Source: Wyeomyia smithii (lineage: Eukaryota > Arthropoda > Insecta > Diptera > Culicidae). Taken from it: a stretch of 64,000 bases of DNA. Within the stretch, counting starts at the first letter, position 1. The number at the start of each line of letters is the position of its first letter. Position numbers and translations under genes: made by a program. The notes beneath the pieces were generated by a model that was not told the DNA's origin, did not search any database, and saw only the letters and a program-made list of their open reading frames with translations. The stretch lies in assembly GCF_029784165.1 (NCBI RefSeq), contig NC_073696.1, positions 81,032,220 to 81,096,219 on the forward strand. Direction: 5' to 3'. This document shows positions 48,083-59,259 of the stretch, piece after piece.

Positions 48083-49031
48083 CTAGACTGGGGCGTGGAT
48101 GGATTTCAGGAAAATGTATATAAGGGACATGTAGGGTAGGTCACGACTCGCCAAGACATCACGAACAGGAACAGCTGGTCCTCTACCCTCGGCCCGGAAG
48201 GAAGTTATTAATTTAGACCTGGCGTCACGGTGTACAGGGCATGACCAAACAACGTGCTCTATGTCGTGATAACCTTCACCACAGGCACAGATACCACTTT
48301 CCCCGAGCCCAATACGACGGAGATGCGTATCAAATCTATAGTGATTGGACATAAGCCGCGACATCACGCAAATGAAATCTCGACCTACATCCAACCCCTT
48401 GAACCACGGGCTCGTCGATACCTTGGGGATAATGGAATGTAACCACCTTCCCAGTTCCCCTCTGGTCCAAGCATTTTGCCAACTGATGATCGTATTCTGA
48501 CGTACAAATGAGAAAAATTCATTAAAGGCAATTGGTCTTTCATAAATTTCACCGTTTGTTGCGCCCACCTTAGCCAAAGAGTCCGCTTTCTCATTGCCCG
48601 GTATCGAGCAGTGAGAAGGGACCCACGCTAAGGTAATCTGAGTAGATTTTTCGGATAAAGCACTCAGATGTTCCCGTATTTTCCCCAGGAAATACGGAGA
48701 GTGCTTAACATCTTTCATCGATCGGAGAGCCTCAATGGAACTGAGACTGTCCGTAAAGATGAAATAATGGTCCGTGGGCATTTTTTCGATAATCCCTAGG
48801 GTGTACTGAATTGCAGCTAATTCTGCGACGTAAACAGAAGCAGGATTATCGAGCTTATGGGAGACGGTTAAATTGTTATTGAAGATACCGAAGCCAGTGG
48901 ACCCATCGAGAAGTGATCCGTCAGTGAAGAACATTGTCGCAGTTGGTACTTCGATATTTATTAGAAAAAATTTTGGGGATCTGCTGCACGCGTAAATGAT
49001 CCGGGATTCCACGAGTTTCTTCTATCATGGA
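48083..49031 (-). pseudogene. RNase H and C-terminal part of ORF2
   Basis: Downstream of the nested insert the original frame resumes as SMIEETRGIPDHLRVQQIPK. A frameshift near 48935 then leads into the RNase H domain: FFTDGS (first Asp), VAELAAIQYTLG (Glu), FIFTDSLSSIEAL (Asp) and WVPSHCSIPGNEKADSLAK (His and last Asp). All four catalytic positions are present. A Cys/His cluster, CACGEGYHDIEHVVWSCPVH, follows as in other elements of this group. The stop is at 48083. The roughly 490-bp 3' UTR runs to 47595 and has no ORF of note. Confidence 0.9.
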
Positions 49032-49756
49032 CAAGCATGGAAATTTTCACTCACTAGCAATATTTCATGCAAATGTGTTCTTTGATTCATCAGGTATCGT
49101 TCAATTGTTTCCACTAGCGTACAAGTTTTCCATAGAAACGCTGCTGATTGTTGTTCGCTTCTTAAAGTTCCGAATACCATAGAAGGAGACTTAATGATTC
49201 AAACACGATAGTATTTATTGTATCCAAGTTCACTTGCATTCAACGGTATCGCGAGAAGCTTTGAGATATTATCGCCAGTGATACAAAATTATGAATCCAA
49301 ACGAACGTTAGATTGCGTTCAACTGTTTGCTTACCGGAGCAACTAGGTATCATCAATGCTTACGGAAATGGTAGTATGGTGCATTAGCATGTGATTTTTG
49401 AAATCACTAAAAATCATCGTGGTGTATCACGGTGAAAGCACGATGTGGAGTAGCCGAATTACTCCTGCAAGCAACCCACATTTGAAAGCATCGCTGCGAT
49501 CGCTCGATTGCAATCGTTTACGATTCTTTCGTGAAACACTCGCTATATGTTGCTCGCTCCACCTAAAGCAGGCAATACTGAAACAAAATCATCAAAGAAA
49601 GCTACCATATATTTCTTTGCTATAAGTTGTCTCTTGCATGCGTGAGAATGTGTAACTTTTAATAGCAATGGTTTGCTGGGATTGAAAGCTTATGAATAGC
49701 AAGTTCAGCAATGATACCCAAATGATTGTTATGCGATACGATTTTTTCCATCCTTG
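49032..49756. mobile_element. 725-bp hAT-like element nested in ORF2
   Basis: The insert begins CAAGCATGGAAA and ends TTTTTTCCATCCTTG, an inverted tip of about 12 bp with one mismatch. It is flanked by a perfect 8-bp direct repeat, ATCATGGA, at 49024-49031 and 49757-49764. Removing it together with one octamer restores continuity of the interrupted ORF2 region between the reverse transcriptase and RNase H. An 8-bp duplication with short CA-starting tips fits the hAT superfamily. The largest ORF, 75 codons, has no transposase motif, so it is non-autonomous. Confidence 0.88.
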
Positions 49757-52496
49757 ATCATGGATGTATCGAAAAACACAGTAGAATCATAAGTATTTGA
49801 TAAGTCGACACGATTTGGAATATTCGAAGAATGGTTAATATTTTGGGACATGTGATTGAAATACAATGTCATAAAACGGGTTTGAGAATTAAGTTCGATT
49901 AACCTTTCAAAATTTTCAATCACAGGACGGTTCAAAACCTCACATTTGATAAGAATACGAGAAGACAGGCTCCAAAAGCGGGTTTTCAATGGTAGAACTC
50001 CAGCTAAGACCTCCAAACTCATCGTATGGGTCGATTGCATGCAACCCAAGGTGATACGCAAACAACGATATTATATTCGCTCCAGTTCGATCAAATGTGT
50101 GTTTGCTGCGGAGCGGAAGCAGAAACACCCGTACTCAATAACAGACAGTATCGTTGTTTGGTAAAGCCTTATAAGGTCTCCTGGGTGGGCTCCCCACCAT
50201 TGTCCGGTTATTGCACAAAGAAAATTCACTCTTTGTTGACATTTTTTCATCAGATACCTCACGTGACAACCCCAGGTGCCTTTAGAGTCGAACCAAATAC
50301 CAAGATATTTGTGTGCCAAAACCTGAGAAATCGTTTTACCCATTAATTGTGTTTGAAGCTGAGCAGGTTCATGCTTCCTAGAAAAAACTACTATCTCAGT
50401 CTTCTCCGGAGAGAATTCGACACCTAGCTGTAAAGCCCAAGCAGACAAATTGTCCAAGGTATCTTGCAATGGTCCTTGCAAATCGGCAGCTTTGGCCCCT
50501 GTAACAGAGATTACACTGTCGTCTGCAAGTTGTCTTATCGTGCATGAATTTGCCAGACATTCGTCGATGTCATCTACATAAAAATTGTAAAGAAGGGGGC
50601 TTAAACATGAGCCCTGGGGAAGACCCACGTAGCTAATTCGAAAAGTTGCCAAATCGCCGTGCGTAAAATGCATGTGCTTTTCGGACAACAAATTGTGCAA
50701 AAAATTGTTCAAAATTGGAGAAAATCCTTGTCGGTGAAGTTTACCCGAAAGAATGTCAACAGAAACGGAATCAAAAGCCCCCTTAATGTCCAAGAACGCA
50801 GACGCCATTTGTTCTTTGCGAGCATACGCCAGCTGAATATCTGTTGAAAGCAACGCAAGACAATCATTCGTCCCTTAGGCACGGCGGAAGCCAAATTGAG
50901 TATCTGATAGTAGACCATTTGATTCGACCCAATGGTCTAAACGACGGAGTATCATTTTTTCCATCAATTTCCGGATACAGGATAGCAGTGCAATCGGCCT
51001 ATAAGAGTTGTGGTCAGAAGCTGGTTTTCCCGGTTTTTGGATGGCGATCACCTTCACCTGCCTCCAATCCTGCGGTACAATGTTTTTCTCCAGGAACTTA
51101 TTGAACAAGTTCAACAAGCGCCTCTTGGCATTGCCGGGTAGATTCTTCAACAAGTTGAATTTGATTCTATCTAACCCAGGCGCGTAATTGTTACAGGACA
51201 GGAGGGCAACCGAAAATTCTGCCATCGTAAAAGGTGATTCTATCGCGTCGTGGCCCGGAGACGCATCGCGAACAATGTTTTGCTCAGGAACAGAGTCCGG
51301 ACATACTTTCCTGGCAAAATCAAATATCCACCGACTTGAAGACTCCTCGCTTTCGTTGGCCGTTACGCGATACCGCATTCTTCGGGCTGTGTTCCAAAGA
51401 GAGCTCATCGATGTCTCCCTCGACGTCTCGTTCACGAACCGACGCCAATATCCGCGTTTCTTTGCTTTAGCCAAGCTTTTAGGCTTGGTATCAAGCTCCG
51501 AATACCGTATATAGTCGCCAGGTATACCTCCCTTCTGGAAGGCCAAAAACGCCTCGGATCTTTGCGTGTAGACATCGGAGCACTCTTGGTCCCACCACGG
51601 AGTGGGAGGCCGTTCTTTGATCGTTACGCCGGGATATTTCTTCGTTTGGGCTTGCAACGCGGCATCGAGAATCAAGCCCGCGAGGAGGTTGTATTCTTCA
51701 AGTGGTGGGTGATGTTGAATCGACTCGACCGCTTTTGAAATCATTTCCTCGTATAACTTCCAATCGACATTCCGTGTGAGGTCATACGGAATGTCAATTG
51801 GTCGCATGCGAGTTGACCCGTTATTAATTGAAATAAGAATAGGCAAATGGTCGCTACCGTGAGGATCGAGGATTACCTTCCATGTGCAATCCAACCGTAG
51901 CGACGTTGAACATAATGATAGATCCAAAGCGCTTGGGCGCGCTGGAGGTTTCGGGATACGTGTCATTTCACCGTTGTTCAAAATAGTCATGTCGAAGTCA
52001 TCGCAAAGGTTATAGATTAAAGAGGAGCGGTTATCATTGTAAGGGGAACCCCAAGCCACACCATGAGAGTTGAAGTATCTCAAAATCAAACGTGGCGAGG
52101 GAAGAAGTTCTATTAAATCAAAGAGCAACCGTTGCCCAACCTGTGCTCTGGGGGGAATATATATTGAGGCAATACAAAGCTCTTTACCTTGTATTGTCAT
52201 TTGACATGCGACAACTTCGATGCCTGGAATCGAGGGGAGGTTAATACGATAGAAAGAATAGCACTTTTTAATCCCTAAAAGTACTCCTCCATACGGGGTG
52301 TCTCGATCAAGGCGAATAATATTAAAATCATGGAAGTTGAGATCAATATTTGAAGTAAGCCAAGTTTCACAAAGGGAAAATGCATCGCATTTGTTTTTAT
52401 TTATCAAAACTTTAAATGAATCCATTTTTTGTAAAATACTTCTACAATTCCACTGTAAGAGATAGAATCCTTCATATACGTAGTTGAATTAGGCAT
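49757..52496 (-). pseudogene. ORF2 endonuclease-reverse transcriptase of the I/LOA-type element
   Basis: ORF2 starts at 52496, overlapping the ORF1 stop. A frameshift near 52450 follows, after which LLQWNCRSILQKMDSFK leads into the APE endonuclease (CDAFSLCETWL, IASIYIPP, DLSLCSTSLRLDCTW and the catalytic GSDHLPI near 51840). The reverse transcriptase has APGLDRIKFNLLKNL, NSYRPIALLSCIRKLMEKM, TQFGFRR, ASAFLDIKGAFDSVSVDIL, GLPQGSCLSPLLYNFYVDDI and the catalytic LADDSVISV at about 50520. In-frame stops lie at 50875-50877 and 50071-50073. The frame then runs into the hAT-like insertion at 49756. Apart from these point lesions the catalytic residues I can see are intact. Confidence 0.9.
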
Positions 52497-53722
52497 CGAA
52501 GGATACAATCGCTGCAAGGAGGGGCCATTGGGCAGTCAACTGCTTCAAAAATGTTCTAACTGTTGGGAGAAATGCTGTGAGAAAAATTTTAATTGGATCG
52601 GGTATATTAAAAGTTTCAAAAATCCAGTCCACAATGTCAGAAAAATTGACCAGTCCAGCATTTGATTCATCAACTGGATGTGCAAAAGGAACAACTGGGG
52701 TTTTAGATGTTCCAGGAAGTGCTGGGAACTCCTTCTGAGACTTTAAATTTGCAAGCCCAGGAGGAGTTTGCTTCGGCTTTTCCGCAGCACTTTTAGATTT
52801 GTTCGTACTATTCATTCCATCTTGAGAAACCTTAGCGATTCGATGTTATGGTAGAAGTGGTCACGGTCTTCTTAAGAATTTCAGCGTAAGAACGCTTTGA
52901 GCGCTCCTTAAGAGACCGTTTAATTTTATCTCTGCGTTGTATGTACACCGGGCATGTGGAAAGCTCATGCAGATTTTCCCCGCAGCGAATACACTTTTCA
53001 ACGTTTACGCTGCAAGAATCTTCCGCATGAGTCTCCCCACACTTGCCACACCGTGCCTTATTGCAGCAGTAGGCAGCTGTATGACCTAACTGCTTGCAAT
53101 TGGTGCAATTCATAACACGGGGCACATACAAACGCACAGGCAGACGAACCCGGTTAATCGAGACGTGGCTAGGGAGAGCAGATCCGGCAAACGTAACGCG
53201 AAACGAGTCTGACGGAGTGTATACTTTTTTACCGCTGACGAGCGACATAGACCGTAATTGCTTACAGTCCAATATCTTCGCCTCAGTATTGGAATTCTTG
53301 AAGCAACCGGTTGCACTCAGGATACACTCGACAGACAGACTCGAATCGGTTATCACACCGTCGATCTCCACGTCTCGTGCGGGTACATACACGCGATACT
53401 CGCGTGTGAAGAGCTCGGAGCAAGCTATATCGTTGGCCTGATCCAGATCATTCACCACAACACTGAGCTTGTTTGGTCTGACTTTTGATATTTCAGTCAC
53501 GGCCTTGTATCGTGACGTCAGATCCTTCGCGATTTGCAACGTGTTAAGCGATTTACCTCCTGGTTTGGGCCTCGTGTAAAGGACCAGTGGACCCGTTGAT
53601 CCGTCTGGGTAAAGCCTGGGACGAGGATTGATTAAAGCAGGGACAGACGGAGACTGAACAGGAAGGACAGGGTCGGGTGGGTTCTAAGACGGGGGATCGG
53701 GGGCTAAGGGATCCACATCCAT
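52489..53722 (-). pseudogene. ORF1 nucleic-acid-binding protein of the I/LOA-type element
   Basis: ORF1 proteins of this type bind the element RNA and form the ribonucleoprotein. From the ATG at 53722 the frame encodes about 411 residues. The central part starts QIAKDLTSRYKAV. Three zinc knuckles follow in a row: CTNCKQLGHTAAYC, CGKCGETHAEDSC and CIRCGENLHELSTC (about 53110-52960). Then comes a basic stretch with KRSYAEILKK, and after it KEFPALPG, a phrase common in such ORF1 tails. Two lesions are visible: an in-frame TAG at 53684-53686 near the N-terminus, and a one-frame shift close to 52835 that separates the knuckle part from the C-terminal 108 residues. The stop TAA at 52489-52491 overlaps the ORF2 start (ATGCCTAA). 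Confidence 0.85.
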
Positions 53723-54415
53723 TGCGCTCAAACTAGCGCAACAGTACAGTGGCAAAGAAACACGTACCTCTTCTTCTTTGTTGTCTTCAATAGAACAATC
53801 ACCGAGTCTTTCGGTGCTGGAACGGGCAGCTACGCAGCGACACCACTAAAGCACAATAGCAGGATGACCTTCACTGCGGATTATCAGATTATCTTCACAC
53901 CGCACTTCGCACTCTTTGAAACGCGACCGGGTAAGCAATGCCTTTTTCGATTTTTTCTACACAATATCGGTTTTATAGCGAGACAACCACTTAATGCGTC
54001 TGTTATTGCCGAGCGTTCGGGACGGAATGAGTTTTTATCCTTGTCGCTTCAAAAAGCATTGTATTTCAACTTCTCTTGTACTTACATAATGTTATTTTAA
54101 AATAAATAACTGCAACCTCTCTGGAATGATATGATATAAAAAACATTATCCAAACTCGAAAGCAATGAGTGTCGCTTAAATCTATATTTTTTGAGTCTGG
54201 TTTGCATACCTCAAACTAGTTGCTTAACTTATGTACGACACTGTATCATCGTATGTTGAATTCAGTATTGGCCCAACTCAAAATTTTGCACGTTTGCGTT
54301 TTAATGGCAAATGATGCCAAATAACGTTAAGTTTCATCTCACAAAGACCCGTTTCAAAATTCACAAAATATCCAGAGTTATAACTAGATGTGCCCTTTTA
54401 GCTCAAATCCATAAT

Positions 54416-54604
54416 TGTGCGTCTTACCTTCATGATGATGTCGCAACGAAAGAGGGGAAACCAGCGAAGTCATTTCGCGGCTTACTATGATTTGTGCGGT
54501 TCTAGACTTTTGAACTGCTGTCATCATAGGATGTGTCAATATAAAATGCGCTCGTCTTCGCTAGGCTATTTGTTGTGTCTCAGATATCTTATGCCTGCTG
54601 CACA
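54416..54604 (-). repeat. 3' LTR of the TRIM-like element
   Basis: 189 bp, TG...CA ends with a TGTGC/GCACA terminal inverted repeat. Compared with the other LTR it has a few substitutions and lacks a 7-bp GAAACGA-like insertion near 54456, so the two repeats are about 97 per cent identical by eye apart from that indel. Confidence 0.9.
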
Positions 54605-55201
54605 TCCCCCCTCCACTTCAGAAAAATTTAATAAAGGTGTTGTTAGTCGACCAATGAGAGCAGGGTTAAAATTGGATGGGCATCCCTCTATTTATATCAA
54701 ACCTTTTTGACGTCACATTATTGTCGGTATGACCTCAAAAATACACAATAATTATTGTTATTAAAACATATCAGCCAACAACGTGTAATATTAACGAAAT
54801 ATTCTTTTCATGGAAATAAAGTTGTCTAGCCCCTAGAATGAAAATAAAGACGTGTCACCGGTCTATCCGATTATCGACAAACCATTCTTTTCTGAAGGGC
54901 TACTCCCTCGCCCCTCGCCTATATGTCAAAATGATTATCGTTGTGACATTGTCAACATTGTTATCGTTTATTTTGCGTACATGTAGCTGCGTACACAAGT
55001 ATTCTCGTATTACAAACAAATCTCCCTATTGGTTGTATCTTCTAAAAGCAAATCTTATGTAGTAGCAGTATTGTACATATATGCAAGATTTCTAAGCGAC
55101 ATAAACATAAATGGCAATTTTTCCTTTAACTGATTCGGAAAGAAGAAATGAGACCAATAATGCTACGTTATAATGAAACTGTTGCAAGCGATCTAGCTCA
55201 C

Positions 55202-55435
55202 TTATCTTTTTGAGTATAGAGTCTTTCTGTCCGATAGCATTTTTGGGTTCATTTTTCGACCCTGTGTGGTCTGAGCAACTCTCGTGGATCGATATACTTG
55301 ATGGAAAGTGTCTTCACCTGAACTAGATTCAGGATCAGAAGATAAGAATTCGCTCGTAATTACTTCTTCGCCCGCCACATCCAAATCTGAAGGCCAATTT
55401 AATTCAGTTGAAATCGCACGAACGTTTCTTTCCAT
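55202..55435 (-). CDS. Unrecognised 77-aa ORF inside the TRIM-like element
   Basis: The predicted protein starts MERNVRAISTELNWPSDLDV, has an acidic Ser-rich middle (SSDPESSSGEDTFHQVYRST) and a basic C-terminus. I do not recognise it. It is the largest frame in the element's transcriptional orientation, but at 77 codons it could be chance. It carries no zinc knuckle, protease or integrase motif, so it does not make the element autonomous. Confidence 0.25.
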   Translation of the reverse strand: MERNVRAISTELNWPSDLDVAGEEVITSEFLSSDPESSSGEDTFHQVYRSTRVAQTTQGRKMNPKMLSDRKTLYSKR

Positions 55436-56024
55436 ATTTAGGAATAATCAGCTACAGGCTATAACTGACAAACAAAGATCAACACGGAGGACTCACACTT
55501 ATTTTTAGACATTCATTCGTTATGCTATCGAGAGCTTGATACAAACGTCTTGACCAATCAAACTATAAGTTTTTTGCTTGCTTCATAACACCTTGATTAT
55601 CGTCTCTTTTTATCACATTACTTGTAATCAACGATGTACGTCTCGTGACACCGAATTGTAGATCCTCTAGTATCCGAGATACTACGGTCCCATCTCGTCC
55701 CATCAAGTCTATTGGTAAGTCATCGGTTTATCAATGAACGTCTCGTAATACCGAATGATAAGGTGAAACGTCTCGTATCATTGAGCTGATTTAAGCAACT
55801 TTCGCAGCGAAAACTATCCGGCGAGATCATCACGTGTCATGTGGTGAATTTCGTTCACATTGAGCAAGGAAAACAAATCGGTGTGTGCACCAACAACATA
55901 CATAAATGGAACTTATAACGGACAACCCAATTCAATCTAACTGTCCTGACATTTATTTATTTTTTTTTTGCAATTAATAACTGAACTTGCAAATTAAAAA
56001 AAGAATCCTGAAAGGATCGCCAAA

Positions 56025-56220
56025 TGTGCGTCTTACCTTCATGATGATGTAGCAACGAAAGAGGAGAAACGAGAAACCAGCGAAGTTATTTCGCGGCTTA
56101 CTATGATTTGTGCGGTTCTAGACTTTTGAACTGCTGTCATCATAGGATGTGTCAATATAAAATGCGCTCGTCTTCGCTAGGCTATTTGCTGTGTCTCAGA
56201 TATCTTATGCCTGCTGCACA
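56025..56220 (-). repeat. 5' LTR of the TRIM-like element
   Basis: 196 bp, same ends as the 3' LTR. The transcription start would lie here for the minus-strand element. A TATAAAA word (plus-strand ATATAAAATGCG, about 56155) occurs in both LTRs but on the opposite strand to transcription, so it is not clearly a promoter. Confidence 0.9.
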
Positions 56221-56225
56221 ATAAT

Positions 56226-57089
56226 TACTCTTTAACAGACAAAAATTGAGGTTACAGATCGTATAATTTGCTTATTATATGCACATAATAGACCCAACAG
56301 TTAAACTAGTTTATTTCTTTATAATAGATATTATTTTTGAAAAAAAAACCAACAAGTTTAAATTAAGTTCAAAATCAACATCAATCAACAAACCACGTGC
56401 ACGTTCCCAAGACACATATATCGCAAAAATGTACCAAATATCTAAGGGGATACAACTGGGTATAGATTCGCATCCACTTTGGGAACCACTCGCTGATTGG
56501 TTGAAATTGAAAACCCCGAGTGCGTAAAAATTTATCGTCAGGCTTGCTGGCAGTGTTGCTGAACAACATTGTTCGTTGTTTTGATTGATGTTTTTTCAAT
56601 GATGTCACCTATTATAATCTAAAATAATTTCAAGTGAACATTAAAAAAAAGTACAAATACGGGCGTAGTAAGAGATCCGACTTGGATCTTCACTAATATT
56701 AATTACCAAAAGATCCAAAAGTGCACAAGGAGTTATTACGGTTTTGCGTGATGCATAAGAACAGCATACAGCTGCTCAATGTCGAGAGTAAATAGTGTAG
56801 TGTGAGCTTATTTCTACTTTTGAAACCGTTCTGGATTAAGTTTGGAACATACCTGTTGAGGCATATTGTTTGTGCGGAGAGTACAATTCAGATGGGTCAA
56901 TGAATGAATCATAATCATTGTGTATCTTGTGCATTGACATGCTAGTTGTGATTTATTTTCACCAGATGATCTACACTTTTTACTTACTCTATTTATCTTG
57001 GCAATTACCTTATTTATCTTAACAATTCTTAACAGCCGATCGAGTTCGGTGATTTTGGTGACGATGTCAGTGAAATATTTTAGCAAGAT
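56226..57089. other. AT-rich spacer between two elements
   Basis: No protein family or repeat end recognised. An 82-codon plus-strand ORF (56279-56527) and overlapping minus-strand frames show no motif. Confidence 0.4.
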
Positions 57090-58190
57090 CGCGCGAAATG
57101 ACCTATGGTCGAATATCGACCATTTTTTATTTGAATGAAACTTTGCACACGTATTTGGCTTAGCAAACTGAGCAATTTTCACAGATGGAGAGATTTTTTT
57201 CACCCATGAGTTACATTCTAAAAGGGCGTATGCCTTTTAGCATAGGTTTCATTCGAAGCATTGGAGCCCAGAAACCGTTGGTTGTATAGAAAAACTGTCT
57301 GAGAATGAGTTGTAGGGAATTAAACAAAAAAAAGTTCTGTAAAGTATCTATGTCATAAAAAAATATGTTCCTAAGATAATAAAACTCGAAAATAAATATT
57401 TGATTCTTATATATGTTTATATCACTTAGAACATCTAACTCTTTTCTTGAGAACCGTTCGCCCAATCGTTTTGTTGTCAAAGAATGAATTGTATATTTTT
57501 GATCAAGCATTCCAATGAACGTATGATTTTTGCTGGAGAACCATGGACAAATTAAGAAAAACGTGTATTTTCCTAAATAATTATAATTTTTCGAGCTTAA
57601 ATTAGAATTAACTCAAAAACCAATACCTTTAGAATGTTTACTACCAATAGCTTTTTGATTCAAAATGACTCTCTGCATCTTTTAAAATCATCAGAATACA
57701 AATATTTTGAAAAATGTTTGAATTATAATTTTCATAAAAAGTTAATCTACCATAAAACAATTATTTTTCATTTCTCCATCCTGGACTTTTTTTTAAAGTT
57801 GCGTATTAACGTCGTTTCTTCAAAGAAAAAAATATTAAAAAAATTCAACTCTTTTTTTTAATTGAAATTTAATGTTTATTTTTAATTTTTTTGGTCAAAA
57901 AAAATTTTTTTTGGTCAAAAAAAATTTTTTTGTACAGTGTATATTTTTTTTATGGTGCATTTTCAATTCCCTACAACTCATTCTCAGACAGTTTTTCTAT
58001 ACAACCAACGGTTTCTGGGCTACAATGCTTCGAATAAAACCTATGCCAAAAGGCATACGCCCTTTTAGAATGTAACTCATGGGTGTAAAAAATCTCTCCA
58101 TCTGTGAAAAATGCTCAGTTTGCTAAGCCAAATACGTGTGCAAAGTTTCATTCAAATCAAAAATGGTCGATTAAATTTTCGCGTATTTCC
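57090..58190. mobile_element. 1.1-kb foldback element
   Basis: The block at about 57090-57325 reappears inverted at about 57963-58190. Matching phrases include ATTTGAATGAAACTTTGCAC, ACGTATTTGGCTTAGCAAAC, ATGGAGAGATTTTTTTCACC, CATGAGTTACATTCTAAAAG, GGGCGTATGCCTTTT and AACTGTCTGAGAATGAG. The arms are about 230 bp and the central 640 bp is A/T-rich without strong self-complementarity. No transposase. Near-identical short protein frames at opposite ends (for example around 57211-57300 minus and 58000-58075 plus) are the two arms read in mirror image. Target duplication not found. Confidence 0.8.
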
Positions 58191-58583
58191 AGGCGATTTG
58201 AAATGATTTTGCTCAGAAGCTTTAGCAGCAGTTCCCAAATATCTTTTGAGAGATGATGCATATGAAGCACATTCAACTTTATAACTTTTTCAATTTCCGT
58301 CTTTCTCACTCCTACGTTTACGAATAGCACTGTTCGGATAGGCTATTTAAGCCCTCCGTCAAGTGTATTTTTGTCTTCAATGGACATCAATCGGATTATT
58401 TACAAAGCCGAGTGCCTAATGAGGATAAAAGATAAAAAACATTCCCAGCATCTAAACGGTTTGTTTAATCGGTATAGTGTTTTCGGCAAAGTTGTAGCGT
58501 ATAATTATGTCCTTCCTGCAAAAATATACACATAAGTGTTTTTTTTTTGACAATTTTTATTTTTTTATTTGGTTAGCTTATGA
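58191..58583. other. Unassigned spacer
   Basis: No ORF or repeat recognised. Confidence 0.35.
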
Positions 58584-58714
58584 GGGAACATTCGTATTTT
58601 ACATAACGCGCTAAAAGGAGAGGATATTTAGCAAAGTTTTACACTGCGTTACGCGGGGGTGGAGGGTATTGAAAATTGCCAAATTCTGCGTTACGTAATA
58701 TACGAAAGTTCCCC
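58584..58714. mobile_element. 131-bp MITE with ACGTAACGC-type tips
   Basis: GGGAACATTCGTATTTTAC at the left end and the inverted GTAATATACGAAAGTTCCC at the right form tips of about 26 bp with a few mismatches, extending into ATAACGC / GCGTTACG. The interior is G-rich. No coding capacity. A related design is seen at 28117-28345 and perhaps 12512-13132. The target duplication could not be fixed. Confidence 0.65.
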
Positions 58715-59053
58715 AATGTGTGGTGCTTAATGAAAGTCTGTACACGACATTGTGTGTGAGGTTTGTTAATTTGAAGCATAAGGAAGAAGGATCCAGTGTG
58801 TTCTTGCTGAACAGTGAAGCATCCACGAATATCAGCAAATGCGACTTGTTTTGTTTGCCGAGCTCTTCGCTAGTGTTTTTGTTTTTAACAAGGAGCGCAC
58901 TTCACCTAACAACATTACCGCAGCAATGGCTTTTGTTCCGTCGAGCGACGTATTCAACATACGAAGATGGTTTTTCTGCTGTACTCCTGTAAAATATGCT
59001 GGAAGCTAGCCGCTATTTTTTATCTTTCCTTGCTAAATTTCCCCGTAGATGGA
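58715..59053. other. Unassigned spacer before the copia element
   Basis: A 90-codon plus-strand ORF (58720-58992) is present but has no recognisable motif. Nothing else is supported. Confidence 0.35.
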
Positions 59054-59058
59054 AAGAG

Positions 59059-59252
59059 TAACAGAGTTATGGAAGGCCAACGAAATAAAATAACTCGGTG
59101 AAACGATTTTTAGTATAAACTCAGAAAAACGTGTTTAATCTTTTAGGTTACAATAAGAAAGAAATTTCATTTTACAGCTTATGCTGCTATATACTATTCA
59201 GTGTTGCCCGTGTGAATAGGGACCAGTAGGTTGCAGTGTTGTACACTTAACA
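59059..59252 (-). repeat. 3' LTR of the copia element
   Basis: 194 bp. Excluding the MITE, it differs from the 5' LTR by about five substitutions and one 2-bp indel, so the insertion is moderately recent. It ends in the TGTTA/TAACA boundary adjoining the purine tract. Confidence 0.93.
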
Positions 59253-59259
59253 CCCTCCT

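Larger units (their letters stand above)
47595..54030 (-). mobile_element. I/LOA-type non-LTR retrotransposon, full length with nested insert
   Basis: The element lies on the minus strand with its 5' end at 54030 and its poly(A)-type 3' end at 47595 (the T run at 47593-47601). A perfect 12-bp target duplication, GTTTTTATCCTT, flanks it at 47583-47594 and 54031-54042. It encodes ORF1 with three zinc knuckles and ORF2 with APE endonuclease, reverse transcriptase and RNase H, the layout of I- and LOA-group elements. Without the 725-bp insert and one 8-bp duplication it is about 5.7 kb. Length and perfect target duplication show complete insertion; four in-frame stops or frameshift groups plus the insert show it is now inactive. 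Confidence 0.92.
47236..54243. mobile_element. Tc1-like non-autonomous element split by a LINE
   Basis: The left end CAGTGTCGGACATAAGTTAG at 47236 is mirrored at the right end by CTTATGTACGACACTG, finishing at 54243. The match over about 27 bp has a few differences. TA dinucleotides sit outside both ends (47234-47235 and 54244-54245), as expected for Tc1/mariner insertion. Subtracting the I/LOA-type element and one copy of its target duplication leaves about 560 bp, without a transposase. This identifies it as a MITE or internally deleted Tc1-like element. Its two halves are 47236-47594 and 54043-54243. Confidence 0.85.
54416..56220 (-). mobile_element. Short LTR retrotransposon without pol (TRIM-like)
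   Basis: Two direct repeats begin TGTGCGTCTTACCTTC and end ATGCCTGCTGCACA (54416-54604 and 56025-56220). A perfect 5-bp target duplication, ATAAT, flanks them at 54411-54415 and 56221-56225. Orientation is minus: a purine tract (GAAGTGGAGGGGGGA read on the minus strand) abuts the left LTR. A primer-site candidate, TTTGGCGATCCTTTCAGGAT (minus strand), abuts the right LTR; TGGCGA-type sites are known from gypsy and BEL elements. The 1.4-kb interior has no recognisable gag or pol, so replication must depend on another element. Confidence 0.92.
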
